Assembly (NCBI RefSeq): GCF_905397435.1 | Contig: NZ_CAJPVI010000071.1 | Coordinates: 1 to 37,875 of the forward strand | Direction: 5' to 3' | Origin: Cupriavidus numazuensis | GTDB taxonomy: Bacteria; Pseudomonadota; Gammaproteobacteria; Burkholderiales; Burkholderiaceae | Length of the DNA: 37,875 nucleotides | Shown: one piece after another, positions 7,763 through 15,102 of the stretch | How positions within the stretch are numbered: the stretch's first letter is position 1 | Layout: every line of letters starts with the position of its first letter | Notes under the pieces: generated by a model | Database searches by the model: none | Told to the model about the DNA's origin: nothing | Seen by the model: only the letters and a program-made list of their open reading frames with translations | Program-made: the position numbers and the translations under genes

Positions 7763-8389
7763 ATGGGCCGGCGCCGCCGCGAGGATGCGGCCGTCACGCG
7801 CGAACGCGTCCTTGCCAGTGCCTGGCAGGTCATCCGCGAGCGCGGCGCGCACTGTGTCACGCTGGAGGAGGTCGCGCGCACCATAGGCATGACGCGAGGC
7901 GCCATCTACGGGCATTTCCGGTCCCGTGCCGAACTGTTCAGCGCGTTGCTGTCCAGTGCCGAGGCCGAGATTTCGCTGCGGCTCGCGCGTTGCGATGCGG
8001 ATGCGCCGGGGCAGCTCGAGCGCTTGCTTGCAGCGCTGCTCGATGGCGATGCGCTGGCGCCGCATGCCAACCTGCTGTCTGCGGTGGTGCAGCACCGCTG
8101 CACGGAAGACTGCGAGCTCTGCCCGCTGCGCGCCCATGTGCAGCAGCGCGCCGAATATGCGTGCGAACGACTGAGGGCATGGCTGCCCGATCCGCAGCGC
8201 GCGAACCTGCTGGTGGCGCACCTGTGGGGCTTGCTGAGCGCGCAGTCGCTGTCGCTGGCGCCGTCGAGCCTGGCGCATTGCGCCGCACCGCTGGCGCGGC
8301 TGTACGCGGGCGCCGATCTGCTGCTGGCATCTCCCCAATGTGCAGCAGTTGCCACTGCCGCGCGGGCGCCGGTGCGGGATACCCCCTAG
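7763..8389 (+). CDS. TetR/AcrR-family transcriptional regulator
   Basis: This is a 208-residue repressor-type protein. The N-terminal helix-turn-helix (about residues 10-55) reads TRERVLASAWQVIRERG, then VTLEEVARTIGMTRGAIYGHF, a textbook TetR domain. The C-terminal ligand domain is of the AcrR/TtgR type, with a cysteine-rich patch CTEDCELC. I chose the ATG at 7763 because the TetR domain begins right after it; the frame is open upstream into the isomerase gene, but that would overlap it. No strong ribosome binding site is visible, so translational coupling to ksi (13 bases upstream) is likely. It probably controls this hydrolase-ksi operon and perhaps the neighbouring divergent promoters, with a steroid or aromatic effector. 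Confidence 0.85.
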   Translation: MGRRRREDAAVTRERVLASAWQVIRERGAHCVTLEEVARTIGMTRGAIYGHFRSRAELFSALLSSAEAEISLRLARCDADAPGQLERLLAALLDGDALAPHANLLSAVVQHRCTEDCELCPLRAHVQQRAEYACERLRAWLPDPQRANLLVAHLWGLLSAQSLSLAPSSLAHCAAPLARLYAGADLLLASPQCAAVATAARAPVRDTP

Positions 8390-8470
8390 TCTGCTTGGAC
8401 GAATCGGGCACCCGTTCCACTGACTACGATCCACTCACAGCCTCGCAAAAAGGGCGGACGGGAGACAGCG

Positions 8471-8701
8471 ATGAAGCGGACTCGGTGGTTGGCGGCGCTT
8501 GGTGCCGGCATGGCGGCCGGTGTGGCGGTGGGCCTGGCAACGGGCGGATCGGGCCTGTTTGCCGGCCGCGACGAGCCGGGCGAACACCGTGCCGGCATCT
8601 TCGTGTCGGCCGACGCCGGCCGCGAGGCCTGCGACGACGCCTGCGTACGCAGCCGCGGCGTCGCAGCGCTGACGGTGCTGGGCCAGCGGCCGGCACCGTG
8701 A
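8471..8701 (+). CDS. Small protein with N-terminal signal/anchor, unknown function
   Basis: This is a 76-residue protein that I do not recognise. It begins MKRTRW, followed by a hydrophobic Ala/Gly/Val stretch (about residues 7-33), so it is either exported or anchored in the inner membrane. The remainder is short and polar with two cysteines (EACDDACV). A good ribosome binding site (GGGAGACAGCG) sits before the ATG, and the gene fills the space between tetR and the hydroxysteroid dehydrogenase gene on the same strand. Those points argue that it is real, but there is no homology-based support. Confidence 0.5.
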   Translation: MKRTRWLAALGAGMAAGVAVGLATGGSGLFAGRDEPGEHRAGIFVSADAGREACDDACVRSRGVAALTVLGQRPAP

Positions 8702-8747
8702 TGTCTTCTTGCCAGTCCAATTCATTCTTCAAGTACGGAAACACACC

Positions 8748-9539
8748 ATGACAACTGCGGTCATCACCGGTGCCGCGTCAGGCATGGGCGCGGCCATTCG
8801 CCAGCGCCTGCTTGACACCGGCTGCCGGGTCATCGGCATCGACCTGCGCGACGCGCAGATCCAAGCCGACCTTTCCACGCCGGAGGGCCGCGCCGCGGCG
8901 ATCGACGGCGCGCTGTCGCAGTCCGGCGGCAAGATCGACAAGCTGATCTGCTGCGCCGGCGTGGGCCCGCACGTCGATCCCGCCACGCTGGTGGCATCCG
9001 TCAACTACTTCGGTGTGGTGGCGCTGCTCGACGGGCTGTTCGAAGCCTTGCGGCAGGGCACCGATCCATGCGCCGTGGTGGTGTCATCGAACTCGGCCAC
9101 GCTGCAATCGTGGGCGGGCAGCCCGCTGCGCGATGCCTATTTGCGCGGCGACGAGGCCGGCGTGCATGCGCTGGTGCGTGCCGCGGCAGCGGACGACGTC
9201 ACGCGCGATCAGTCCGGCTACGTGGCATATGCCAGCGCCAAGAACGCCGTGGCCGCCGCCGCGCGGCACCGCGCCGCAGTGTGGGGCAGGGCCGGCGTGC
9301 GCCTGAACGTAGTGGCACCCGGTGCGGTGCAGACGCCGCTGCTACAGGCGGGCCTGGACGATCCGCGCTATGGCGATGCGATTCGCGATTTCCTGCCGCC
9401 GATGGGCCGGCGCGCGCAGCCGGAAGAGGTGGCCTCGCTGATCGAATTCCTGTGCAGCCCGCAGGCTTCCTACATGCACGGCAACGTCGTCTTCATCGAT
9501 GGCGGCGTCGACGCGGTACAGCGGCCACTCGATTTCTGA
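8748..9539 (+). CDS. hsdA: 3-alpha-hydroxysteroid dehydrogenase/carbonyl reductase
   Basis: This 263-residue SDR closely resembles, from memory, 3-alpha-HSD/carbonyl reductase (HsdA) of Comamonas testosteroni, which oxidises 3-alpha-hydroxysteroids with NAD. Matching stretches include IGIDLRDAQIQADLSTPEGR, SVNYFG, NVVAPGAVQTPLLQAGL, DPRYGDAI, PPMGRRAQP and IDGGVDAVQRP at the C-terminus. The cofactor motif TGAASGMG is at 7-14, and the catalytic residues are S114, Y161 and K165. The long insert between Ser and Tyr, typical of HsdA, is also present. The ATG at 8748 is where the Rossmann fold begins. The in-frame ATG at 8709 would add 13 unrelated residues. Together with ksi it would convert 3-hydroxy-delta5 or 3-alpha-hydroxy steroids into 3-keto-4-ene steroids. 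Confidence 0.9.
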   Translation: MTTAVITGAASGMGAAIRQRLLDTGCRVIGIDLRDAQIQADLSTPEGRAAAIDGALSQSGGKIDKLICCAGVGPHVDPATLVASVNYFGVVALLDGLFEALRQGTDPCAVVVSSNSATLQSWAGSPLRDAYLRGDEAGVHALVRAAAADDVTRDQSGYVAYASAKNAVAAAARHRAAVWGRAGVRLNVVAPGAVQTPLLQAGLDDPRYGDAIRDFLPPMGRRAQPEEVASLIEFLCSPQASYMHGNVVFIDGGVDAVQRPLDF

Positions 9540-9573
9540 TTAACGACAAAGCTGGCGCACCAGCTTGTTTGCT

Positions 9574-9697
9574 CCCCTCTCCCGCTTGCGGGAGAGGGGT
9601 TGGGGGAGAGGGCAAGCGCATGGCAAGCACCATGACGCATCACTTCGTGGCGACTCCTGCCCTCTCCCCCGCCCCTCTCCCATAAATGGGAGAGGGG
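9574..9697. repeat. Composite hairpin repeat (REP/BIME-like) between convergent genes
   Basis: Two near-identical hairpins flank the element: CCCCTCTCCCGC/GCGGGAGAGGGG (9574-9599, 2-base loop) and CCCCTCTCCCAT/ATGGGAGAGGGG (9672-9697, 2-base loop). Between them, GGGGGAGAGGGCA and TGCCCTCTCCCCC form a further long-range inverted pair. Such CCCTCTCCC-type repeats are common intergenic elements in GC-rich proteobacteria. Lying between hsdA and the SRPBCC gene, which converge, it may also stop transcription in both directions. Confidence 0.7.
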
Positions 9698-9735
9698 AGA
9701 CAACAGTCGCTGCTTTTGACGTTGTCAGCAACCTC

Positions 9736-9758
9736 AGGCGAGCGCGAAGCGCTCGCCT
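9736..9758 (-). terminator. Hairpin just after the SRPBCC stop codon
   Basis: AGGCGAGCGC (9736-9745) and GCGCTCGCCT (9749-9758) form a perfect 10-bp stem with a 3-base loop. It starts 2 bases after the SRPBCC stop codon on the minus strand. There is no U-run on that side, while the plus side has only TATTA, so it may work in combination with the neighbouring repeat. Confidence 0.4.
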
Positions 9759-9760
9759 TA

Positions 9761-10225
9761 TTACCGTTGCGCGTGAAGGGCCTCGGCACGCGTCTTGACA
9801 TCGCGCGCCACCTGGTCGAAGCCTTGCTTCACCCAGGCACCGTGCTCGCGCATGATGGTGTCGGCGTTCAGCCCCAGGAAGAGGTCCGTGGTGAAGTAGC
9901 GGCTGCGTGCGGTGCCGATGGCCTGCACGTACTGGTCGCGCCGCGCGGCATCCTTGTTCTCGTCGGTGGGGCGCTGCTCCCATGACAGCAGCCGTTCCGG
10001 CTCCCATGCCACCAGGTATTCGTTGACGGGAATCACCTGCTCGGTGCCCGGGATGCGTACCTGCATATGCACCATATCGCCCAGCCGGCCGGTGGTCTCC
10101 AGGCCCGGGCAGAAGGTGTTCCATTCCGCATAGCGCCCGAAGTCGGTCAGTACTTCCCACACCAGCGATGCGGGTGCGTTGATGTCGACGTGGATCGACG
10201 TAACGAGATTCTCTGCCTTGGCCAT
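9761..10225 (-). CDS. SRPBCC (START/Bet v1-like) family protein
   Basis: This is a 154-residue protein of the SRPBCC ligand-binding fold. The opening pattern INAPASLVWEVLTDFGRYAEWN is the classic start of the domain, followed by the strand-rich middle and a C-terminal amphipathic helix (GAWVKQGFDQVARDVKTRAE). The length fits a single domain. AAAAGGAGGAGCAG, one of the best ribosome binding sites in the window, precedes the ATG at 10225. The same frame is open for a further 540 codons upstream, but that part is antisense to the DUF1329 gene and not real. The fold binds hydrophobic ligands such as lipids, steroids or polyketides; a steroid-binding or cyclase-like role here is inference. Confidence 0.8.
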   Translation of the reverse strand: MAKAENLVTSIHVDINAPASLVWEVLTDFGRYAEWNTFCPGLETTGRLGDMVHMQVRIPGTEQVIPVNEYLVAWEPERLLSWEQRPTDENKDAARRDQYVQAIGTARSRYFTTDLFLGLNADTIMREHGAWVKQGFDQVARDVKTRAEALHAQR

Positions 10226-10330
10226 CTGCTCCTCCTTTTGCGCCGGCCGTTTGCCCGCCGGCGTGGATTGACTCGTGCCGGCACATGCCGGCCGCCCGAT
10301 GCTATGGCGGCGCCGCGCGCGTTCGCATAC

Positions 10331-10357
10331 TCCGAACGGACGAGTCCGAGCGGACGA
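10331..10357. promoter_or_regulatory. Tandem 14-base operator-like repeat in a divergent promoter
   Basis: TCCGAACGGACGA (10331-10343) and TCCGAGCGGACGA (10345-10357) differ at one base and are spaced 14 bases apart. Each contains the short inverted pair TCCG-NN-CGGA. They lie between the divergent SRPBCC and DUF1329 genes, about 85 bases from the DUF1329 start. A related copy is at 6402. The tandem spacing suggests a regulator binding site. Confidence 0.4.
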
Positions 10358-10441
10358 AGCCGCTAGCGCAGCGGCAGGGCAAATTGGTGCCACGCTGCGC
10401 GCGATGGCAGCGGGCACGACAAAACTTTCCAGGAGACAGAC

Positions 10442-11824
10442 GTGAAAGCCCGACCACTGAAGATTCTGTTGCACGCCGGCGTGCTGGCGGCCGGCGCCCT
10501 GGCCGTCACGATGGCCACGGCGAAGATTACCCAGGACGACCTCAAGCAACTGGACGGCAACCTCACGCCGCTGGGCGCGGAGCGCGCCGCCAACAAGGAC
10601 GGCACCATTCCCGCGTGGACGGGCAAGTGGCTGGGCGCGCCCACGGGGCTCGCCTACAAGCCCGGCGAACGCTACCCGGACCCGTATGCCGATGAAAAGC
10701 CGCTGTATGTCATCACTGCGCAGAACATGGCGCAGTACGACAAGCAGCTGACTGAAGGCATGAAGGCGCTGTTCAAGAAGTTCCCGGAAACGTTCAAGCT
10801 GCCGGTCTACGCCACGCATCGCGACTTCCGCTATGACGACGGCACCTACAAGGCGATCCGCACCTATGCGCCCCAGATCGAAATGCTCGGCGAAGGCAAT
10901 GGCGTGAAGAACAGCCCGCCCACCGTGCCATACCCGATTCCCAAGACCGGGCTGGAACTGCTGTGGAACCTGCGCTTCGCTTCGGCGATCGAGAGCGAGC
11001 GCGCGGTCTACGACCAGGCCGTGGTCTACGCCGACGGAAAAATCGCCTGGGGCAAGGTCAAGTACGAGATCTGGTCGCCCAAGGACAACCAGCACTTCGA
11101 CGGCAAGGCGGCGCTGAATACGCGCACGTTCTACCGCATGTACACCGAACTGCCGCTGCGCGACCGCGGCTCGATCCTCACGGGCTTTAGCCTCTACGAC
11201 AGCGCCGAACCGGACACCAACCGCGCCTGGTCCTACAACCCGGGCACGCGCCGCGTGCGCCAGGCGCCAGAGTATGGCTATGACCAGCCGTTCGGCCCCG
11301 GTGGCTTCCGCACGGTGGATGACGACCACTTCTTCAACGGCTCGCCGGAGCGCTATGACTGGAAGATCGTCGGCAAGCGCGAGCTCTACGTGCCGTACAA
11401 CAACTACCGCATGAGCTCGCCGTCGATCAAGTACCAGGACCTGCTGACCAAGGGCCATGCAGACTCGACCAACATGCGCTACGAGCTGCACCGCGTATGG
11501 GTGCTGGAAGCCACGCTCAAGCAAGGTTTCCGCCACCAGTACGCCAAGCGCATCATCTATATCGACGAGGATTCGTGGTACGGCGTGCTGGCGGACAACT
11601 ACGACAGCCGTGGCCAGCTCTGGCGCACCAACATCCAGGCTAACGTCTATGCCTACGATGCGAAGCGCTTCTACCCCACCGCGGTGTTCTACCACGACCT
11701 GATCTCGGGCGCCTACCTGGCGGACCGGTTGACCAACGAAGGTCAGCCGCCGCGGCTGAACAGCGAGCCGAAATACGTAGAAGCCTATTTTTCGCCGGAT
11801 GCCGCGCGGGGGGCGGGGAACTGA
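10442..11824 (+). CDS. DUF1329 family protein (outer-membrane lipoprotein-sorting-like fold)
   Basis: This is a 460-residue DUF1329 protein, a family with a LolA/LolB-like fold that co-occurs with DUF1302 proteins and is thought to act in the periplasm or at the outer membrane with hydrophobic substrates. A signal peptide covers roughly residues 1-27 (LLHAGVLAAGALAVTMATA). The family hallmark start of the mature protein, L-T-P-L-G-A-E-R-A-A-N-x-D-G-T-I-P-A-W-T-G, is present, as are many aromatic-rich strands. The start is a GTG at 10442 with AGGAGACAGAC in front. It stands alone on the plus strand, ends in a strong terminator, and its usual DUF1302 partner is 5 kb away at 3844-5418. The function is not established. 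Confidence 0.85.
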   Translation: MKARPLKILLHAGVLAAGALAVTMATAKITQDDLKQLDGNLTPLGAERAANKDGTIPAWTGKWLGAPTGLAYKPGERYPDPYADEKPLYVITAQNMAQYDKQLTEGMKALFKKFPETFKLPVYATHRDFRYDDGTYKAIRTYAPQIEMLGEGNGVKNSPPTVPYPIPKTGLELLWNLRFASAIESERAVYDQAVVYADGKIAWGKVKYEIWSPKDNQHFDGKAALNTRTFYRMYTELPLRDRGSILTGFSLYDSAEPDTNRAWSYNPGTRRVRQAPEYGYDQPFGPGGFRTVDDDHFFNGSPERYDWKIVGKRELYVPYNNYRMSSPSIKYQDLLTKGHADSTNMRYELHRVWVLEATLKQGFRHQYAKRIIYIDEDSWYGVLADNYDSRGQLWRTNIQANVYAYDAKRFYPTAVFYHDLISGAYLADRLTNEGQPPRLNSEPKYVEAYFSPDAARGAGN

Positions 11825-11849
11825 ATCTCCATGAGCTGTGAGCTTGGGG

Positions 11850-11880
11850 CCGATCATCTTTGATGGTCGGTCTTTTTTTT
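11850..11880 (+). terminator. Rho-independent terminator after the DUF1329 gene
   Basis: CCGATCATC (11850-11858) pairs with GATGGTCGG (11862-11870), 9 bp with one G-T wobble and a TTT loop, followed by TCTTTTTTTT. This is the clearest intrinsic terminator in the window and marks the end of the DUF1329 transcript. The following 185 bases up to the converging acyl-CoA dehydrogenase gene show nothing further. Confidence 0.9.
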
Positions 11881-12066
11881 ATTGCTGATCTGCGGGGAGG
11901 GGTGTCTTAGCGAACGGAAAGCGCCAGGCCCCGGGACACGAGATGTCTGGGGAGGGCAATGGCGGTATCCGTTCGCAAGTCGGGGCTACAGGCATTGCGT
12001 CGCCACTGCTTCCTTCACCCCCTCTTCACCCACAAGGCCACCGGACGCCTCGTTATGGAATGAACG

Positions 12067-13074
12067 TCAGTTTGGCAAAGCTGCCGGCAGGGCCACGCTT
12101 CTGACAAATTCCACAATCGACATCTCCCCGGCAAGCCATGCGTCGCCGACGGCAGGAGCCCAGCAAGCCTCCGATCCATGTGCCCCCCGCCATTCATGCA
12201 GCCGGCGCGTGAACAGTTGCAGATCGTATTCCTCGGTCACTCCGATCGCGCCATGCAACGCATGTGCGGTGGCGGCCACCAGTTGCGCCGCCTCGCTGCT
12301 GCGCGTCTTGGCGATGGCAGCGGGCAGCCGCGCCGGTTGCGTGCCGTCGGCGCAGAAGGCGAGCTCTGCGGCTACCGTGGCGGCGGCGATGTGTTCCGCC
12401 ATGACGGCCAGCTGATGCTGGATGGCCTGGTACTTGCCGATGGCCTTGCCGAACTGCGAACGGTCCTGGCAGTACCGCAACGTCATGTCCCCCACGCGCG
12501 CGGCGGCGCCGGCGATCAGCGCAGCGTGCAGCGCGGCACCCCAGGCCTGTACTTCGCCGGACGTCACACCGGGCAGCGGTACGGCTGCATGGCCCGGCGG
12601 CCAGCGCAGCGACGCGCACTGGCTGCCGCGCACGCCGGTCGCTTCGCGTTGCGCGTGGCGGCAGTCGAGCAGCAGCAGCCCATCGGGGCCGCCGGCGAGC
12701 ACGTGGTCGGCGATCGTGCCGAAGGGCGTGTAGGCGCAGACAAGCGTGCCATCGGCATCGTACCGGCACGACTGGGCGAGCGTGATCATTCCGGTCGGCA
12801 CTTCGGCGCCCGCGCGCGCGAGCAGCGCGCGGGCGGCGATGCTCTGCGCGAGCGGCACCGGCACCGCGTGTCGGCCGATGGTGGTGAGGATCGGGAAGAG
12901 ATCGGGCAGGCCGAGCCCCGCGCCGCCGGCCTGCTCGGTGGCGAGCAGCTCCAGGAAGCCGGCATCGGCCAGCGCCTGCCAGGCAGGCCTGGCGTTGCCG
13001 GTGTTCTCGATGGCGCGGATGGCCGATGGTGTGAACTGGTCTTGCAGGATGGCTTCGATGGCTTCTACGAACAT
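12067..13074 (-). CDS. Acyl-CoA dehydrogenase family protein, short subunit
   Basis: This is a 335-residue acyl-CoA dehydrogenase homologue, shorter than the usual 380-400. It keeps the C-terminal FAD/subunit-contact motif CQDRSQFGKAIGKYQAIQHQLA and the helix HALHGAIGVTEEYDLQLFTRRL. Its N-terminal and middle beta domains are reduced, and the usual substrate-loop motif (x-T-E-P-x-x-G-S-D) is absent. The gene next to it (13086) shows the opposite pattern, so the two probably form a heteromeric (alpha2-beta2) dehydrogenase like those of steroid side-chain and ring degradation (FadE/ChsE pairs, ScdC/ScdD). It is the last gene of the operon, 11 bases after its partner, with AAGGAGAG before the ATG. 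Confidence 0.85.
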   Translation of the reverse strand: MFVEAIEAILQDQFTPSAIRAIENTGNARPAWQALADAGFLELLATEQAGGAGLGLPDLFPILTTIGRHAVPVPLAQSIAARALLARAGAEVPTGMITLAQSCRYDADGTLVCAYTPFGTIADHVLAGGPDGLLLLDCRHAQREATGVRGSQCASLRWPPGHAAVPLPGVTSGEVQAWGAALHAALIAGAAARVGDMTLRYCQDRSQFGKAIGKYQAIQHQLAVMAEHIAAATVAAELAFCADGTQPARLPAAIAKTRSSEAAQLVAATAHALHGAIGVTEEYDLQLFTRRLHEWRGAHGSEACWAPAVGDAWLAGEMSIVEFVRSVALPAALPN

Positions 13075-13085
13075 GGCAACTCTCC

Positions 13086-14243
13086 TTAGCGCAGGCCCAG
13101 GCTGCGCGCGATCATGCCGCGCAGGATCTCGCGCGTGCCGCCGCGCAGCGAGAAGGTCGGCGAGATCTGGCTCAGATAGGCAACGGTGCGGTAAAGCTCG
13201 GCATCTGCCGGCGCGTCGGGGTCGGCGGACATGGCGGCCTCGATGCAGGCGGGAATCGCCTGCTCGATCTCGGTGCCGAGATCCTTGACGACCGCAGCCT
13301 CCACGACAGGACTTTCATGCCGCGCGAGCTTGGCCGTCACCGCCACCGACATGCTGCGCAGCGTGGCGATATGCGCGGCGAAGCGGCCCAGCGCGGCCGA
13401 CTGCTCGCGCGTGGCGCCGTGGCGGCGCAACTGGCTGGCCCACAGGTCGAGCAGCACGATGCTGGAGTAGATGCGCTCCGGTCCGCTTCGCTCGAACGCG
13501 AGTTCTGCGTTGACCTGCTCCCAGCCGCTGCCTTCCGCACCGACCAGCGCGTCTTCGCCCAGTTCGACATTGTCGAAGATCACCTCGCAGAAATGCGCGT
13601 CGCCGGTCAGGTCGTGGATCGGGCGGATGGTGACGCCCGGCAGCGACAGGTCGACGATGATTTGCGAGAGTCCCTTTTGCTTGTCCTCCGGCGCGCCCGA
13701 CGTGCGGACCAGCGCAATCATGAACTGGCAATGGTGCGCGTTGGTAGTCCAGATCTTCTGGCCGTTCAGGCGCCAGCCGCTTTCGGTGCGGACCGCGCGG
13801 CTGCGCACGCTGGCCAGGTCGGACCCGGAGTTCGGCTCGCTCATGCCGATGCAGAAGAATGCCTCGCCGCGGCAGATGCGCGGCAGGTAAGTCTGCTTCT
13901 GGTGCTCGCTGCCGTAGCGCAGGATCAGCGGCCCGCTCTGGCGGTCGGCGATCCAGTGCGCGGCGACCGGCGCGCCGGCACTCAGCAGTTCCTCGACCAG
14001 CACGAAGCGGCGGAAGGCGTCGAGCCCCGCGCCGCCGCACGCCGGTGGCAGCGTCAGCCCGACCCAGCCGCGCGCGGCCAGGCGGCGGCTGAATTCGGCA
14101 TCGAAGCCCATCCACGAACGCGCGCGCCGGTCGGCCGGCGCGGGCGGCTGGTGCTCGGCCAGGAATTGCCTGACCTCGGTACGGAAGGCCTCGGCTTCCG
14201 GCGGAAGCTGCGCCAGGCGGAAGGTCTCTAACAGGTGGTTCAC
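13086..14243 (-). CDS. Acyl-CoA dehydrogenase family protein, partner subunit
   Basis: This is a 385-residue acyl-CoA dehydrogenase. The N-terminal helical domain and the beta-domain motif CIGMSEPNSGSDLAS, then LNGQKIWTTNA, are intact, as is the C-terminal SLRGGTREILRGMIA. In contrast the R-x-Q-F-G FAD-contact motif is missing; its place reads ERSGPERIYSSIVLLDLW. The neighbour at 12067 carries that motif, so the two look complementary. Translation probably starts at GTG 14243 (VNHLLETFRL), which has AAGGAGTCCAAC upstream; longer frames run into the crotonase gene. It likely makes an alpha,beta-unsaturated CoA thioester of a bulky, possibly ring-containing acid. The substrate is inferred from context only. 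Confidence 0.88.
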   Translation of the reverse strand: MNHLLETFRLAQLPPEAEAFRTEVRQFLAEHQPPAPADRRARSWMGFDAEFSRRLAARGWVGLTLPPACGGAGLDAFRRFVLVEELLSAGAPVAAHWIADRQSGPLILRYGSEHQKQTYLPRICRGEAFFCIGMSEPNSGSDLASVRSRAVRTESGWRLNGQKIWTTNAHHCQFMIALVRTSGAPEDKQKGLSQIIVDLSLPGVTIRPIHDLTGDAHFCEVIFDNVELGEDALVGAEGSGWEQVNAELAFERSGPERIYSSIVLLDLWASQLRRHGATREQSAALGRFAAHIATLRSMSVAVTAKLARHESPVVEAAVVKDLGTEIEQAIPACIEAAMSADPDAPADAELYRTVAYLSQISPTFSLRGGTREILRGMIARSLGLR

Positions 14244-14271
14244 GTTGGACTCCTTTGCAATGCCGCGGCTA

Positions 14272-15045
14272 TTACTTGCCGGTGAATACCGCTTCGCGGC
14301 GCGCCGCGGTGGCGGCGACGCCCTCTGCAAAGTCGGCGGTCCGGACCTGCCATTCCTGCTCCGACGCTTCGTGGTCCACGGCCGCCAGGACGGCGTCCGC
14401 AAGTCCCTGGCGGAGCGTGGCTCGCGTCGACATCAGGGCCAGTGGCGCCGATGCGGCGATGTCGTGCGCCAGCGCCACGGCGTGCGCGAGCACCTCGCCA
14501 TCGGGAGCCAGCACGTCGGCAAGGCCGATCTCGACCGCCTTGCGGCCATCGATGCGCTTGCCGGTGAAGAGCAGCATTGCCGCTTGCTGGGGACCGACAA
14601 GGCGCGGCAGCGTGACCGACAGCCCAAAGCCGGGATGAATGCCGAGCCGGTTGAAGTTGACGGCGAAGCGCGCGGCCTCGCAGGTGACGCGGAAATCAGC
14701 CACCAGCGCCAGTCCCGCGCCGCCGCCAATGGCCGGGCCATGCACCGCGGCAACGATGGGCTTGCGCGTGGCGAACAGACGCACGGCATGGCGGTACAGC
14801 CGGCGCGGCATCTGCGGATCGGTCGGGCCGCCGGAGAAATCCGCGCCCGCGCAGAACGCCTTCCCCTGCGACGCCAGGACGATGGCGCGGCACGAAGCAT
14901 CGTCGTCGAGCTGCTCGAAGACTGCCACCAGATGCCCGATCAGCGTCTCGTCGAAGTAGTTGTAAGGCGGCCGTGCCAGTTCCACGATGGCAATGTGCCC
15001 ATCGCGGCGCACGGTGACGTCGGAATGGTCATGATTGGTTTGCAT
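14272..15045 (-). CDS. Enoyl-CoA hydratase/isomerase (crotonase) family protein lacking both catalytic Glu
   Basis: This is a 257-residue crotonase-fold protein. The oxyanion-hole segments FCAGADFSGG and HGPAIGGGAGLALVADF are conserved, so CoA-ester binding is expected. The two glutamates of enoyl-CoA hydratase are missing. GGGCE of the classic enzyme reads GGGAG here, and the Q-P-E segment reads V-N-F in FAVNFNRLG. It is therefore probably not a simple hydratase. Crotonase-fold enzymes with altered residues include C-C hydrolases, isomerases and thioesterases, and the steroid ring hydrolase EchA20 is one candidate analogue. The ATG at 15045 has GGAAACACCC upstream. It lies 28 bases before the dehydrogenase pair in the operon. 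Confidence 0.85.
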   Translation of the reverse strand: MQTNHDHSDVTVRRDGHIAIVELARPPYNYFDETLIGHLVAVFEQLDDDASCRAIVLASQGKAFCAGADFSGGPTDPQMPRRLYRHAVRLFATRKPIVAAVHGPAIGGGAGLALVADFRVTCEAARFAVNFNRLGIHPGFGLSVTLPRLVGPQQAAMLLFTGKRIDGRKAVEIGLADVLAPDGEVLAHAVALAHDIAASAPLALMSTRATLRQGLADAVLAAVDHEASEQEWQVRTADFAEGVAATAARREAVFTGK

Positions 15046-15102
15046 GGGTGTTTCCTTTATTCGTTGGGGGAAGATCCCCGCGGTCAATTGCGGTGCATCG
15101 CA

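Noticed and set aside
10226..11857. N-terminal extension of the SRPBCC frame to a 698-residue protein
   Set aside because: The extra part lies antisense to the DUF1329 gene and has no recognisable domain, while a strong ribosome binding site precedes the ATG at 10225.
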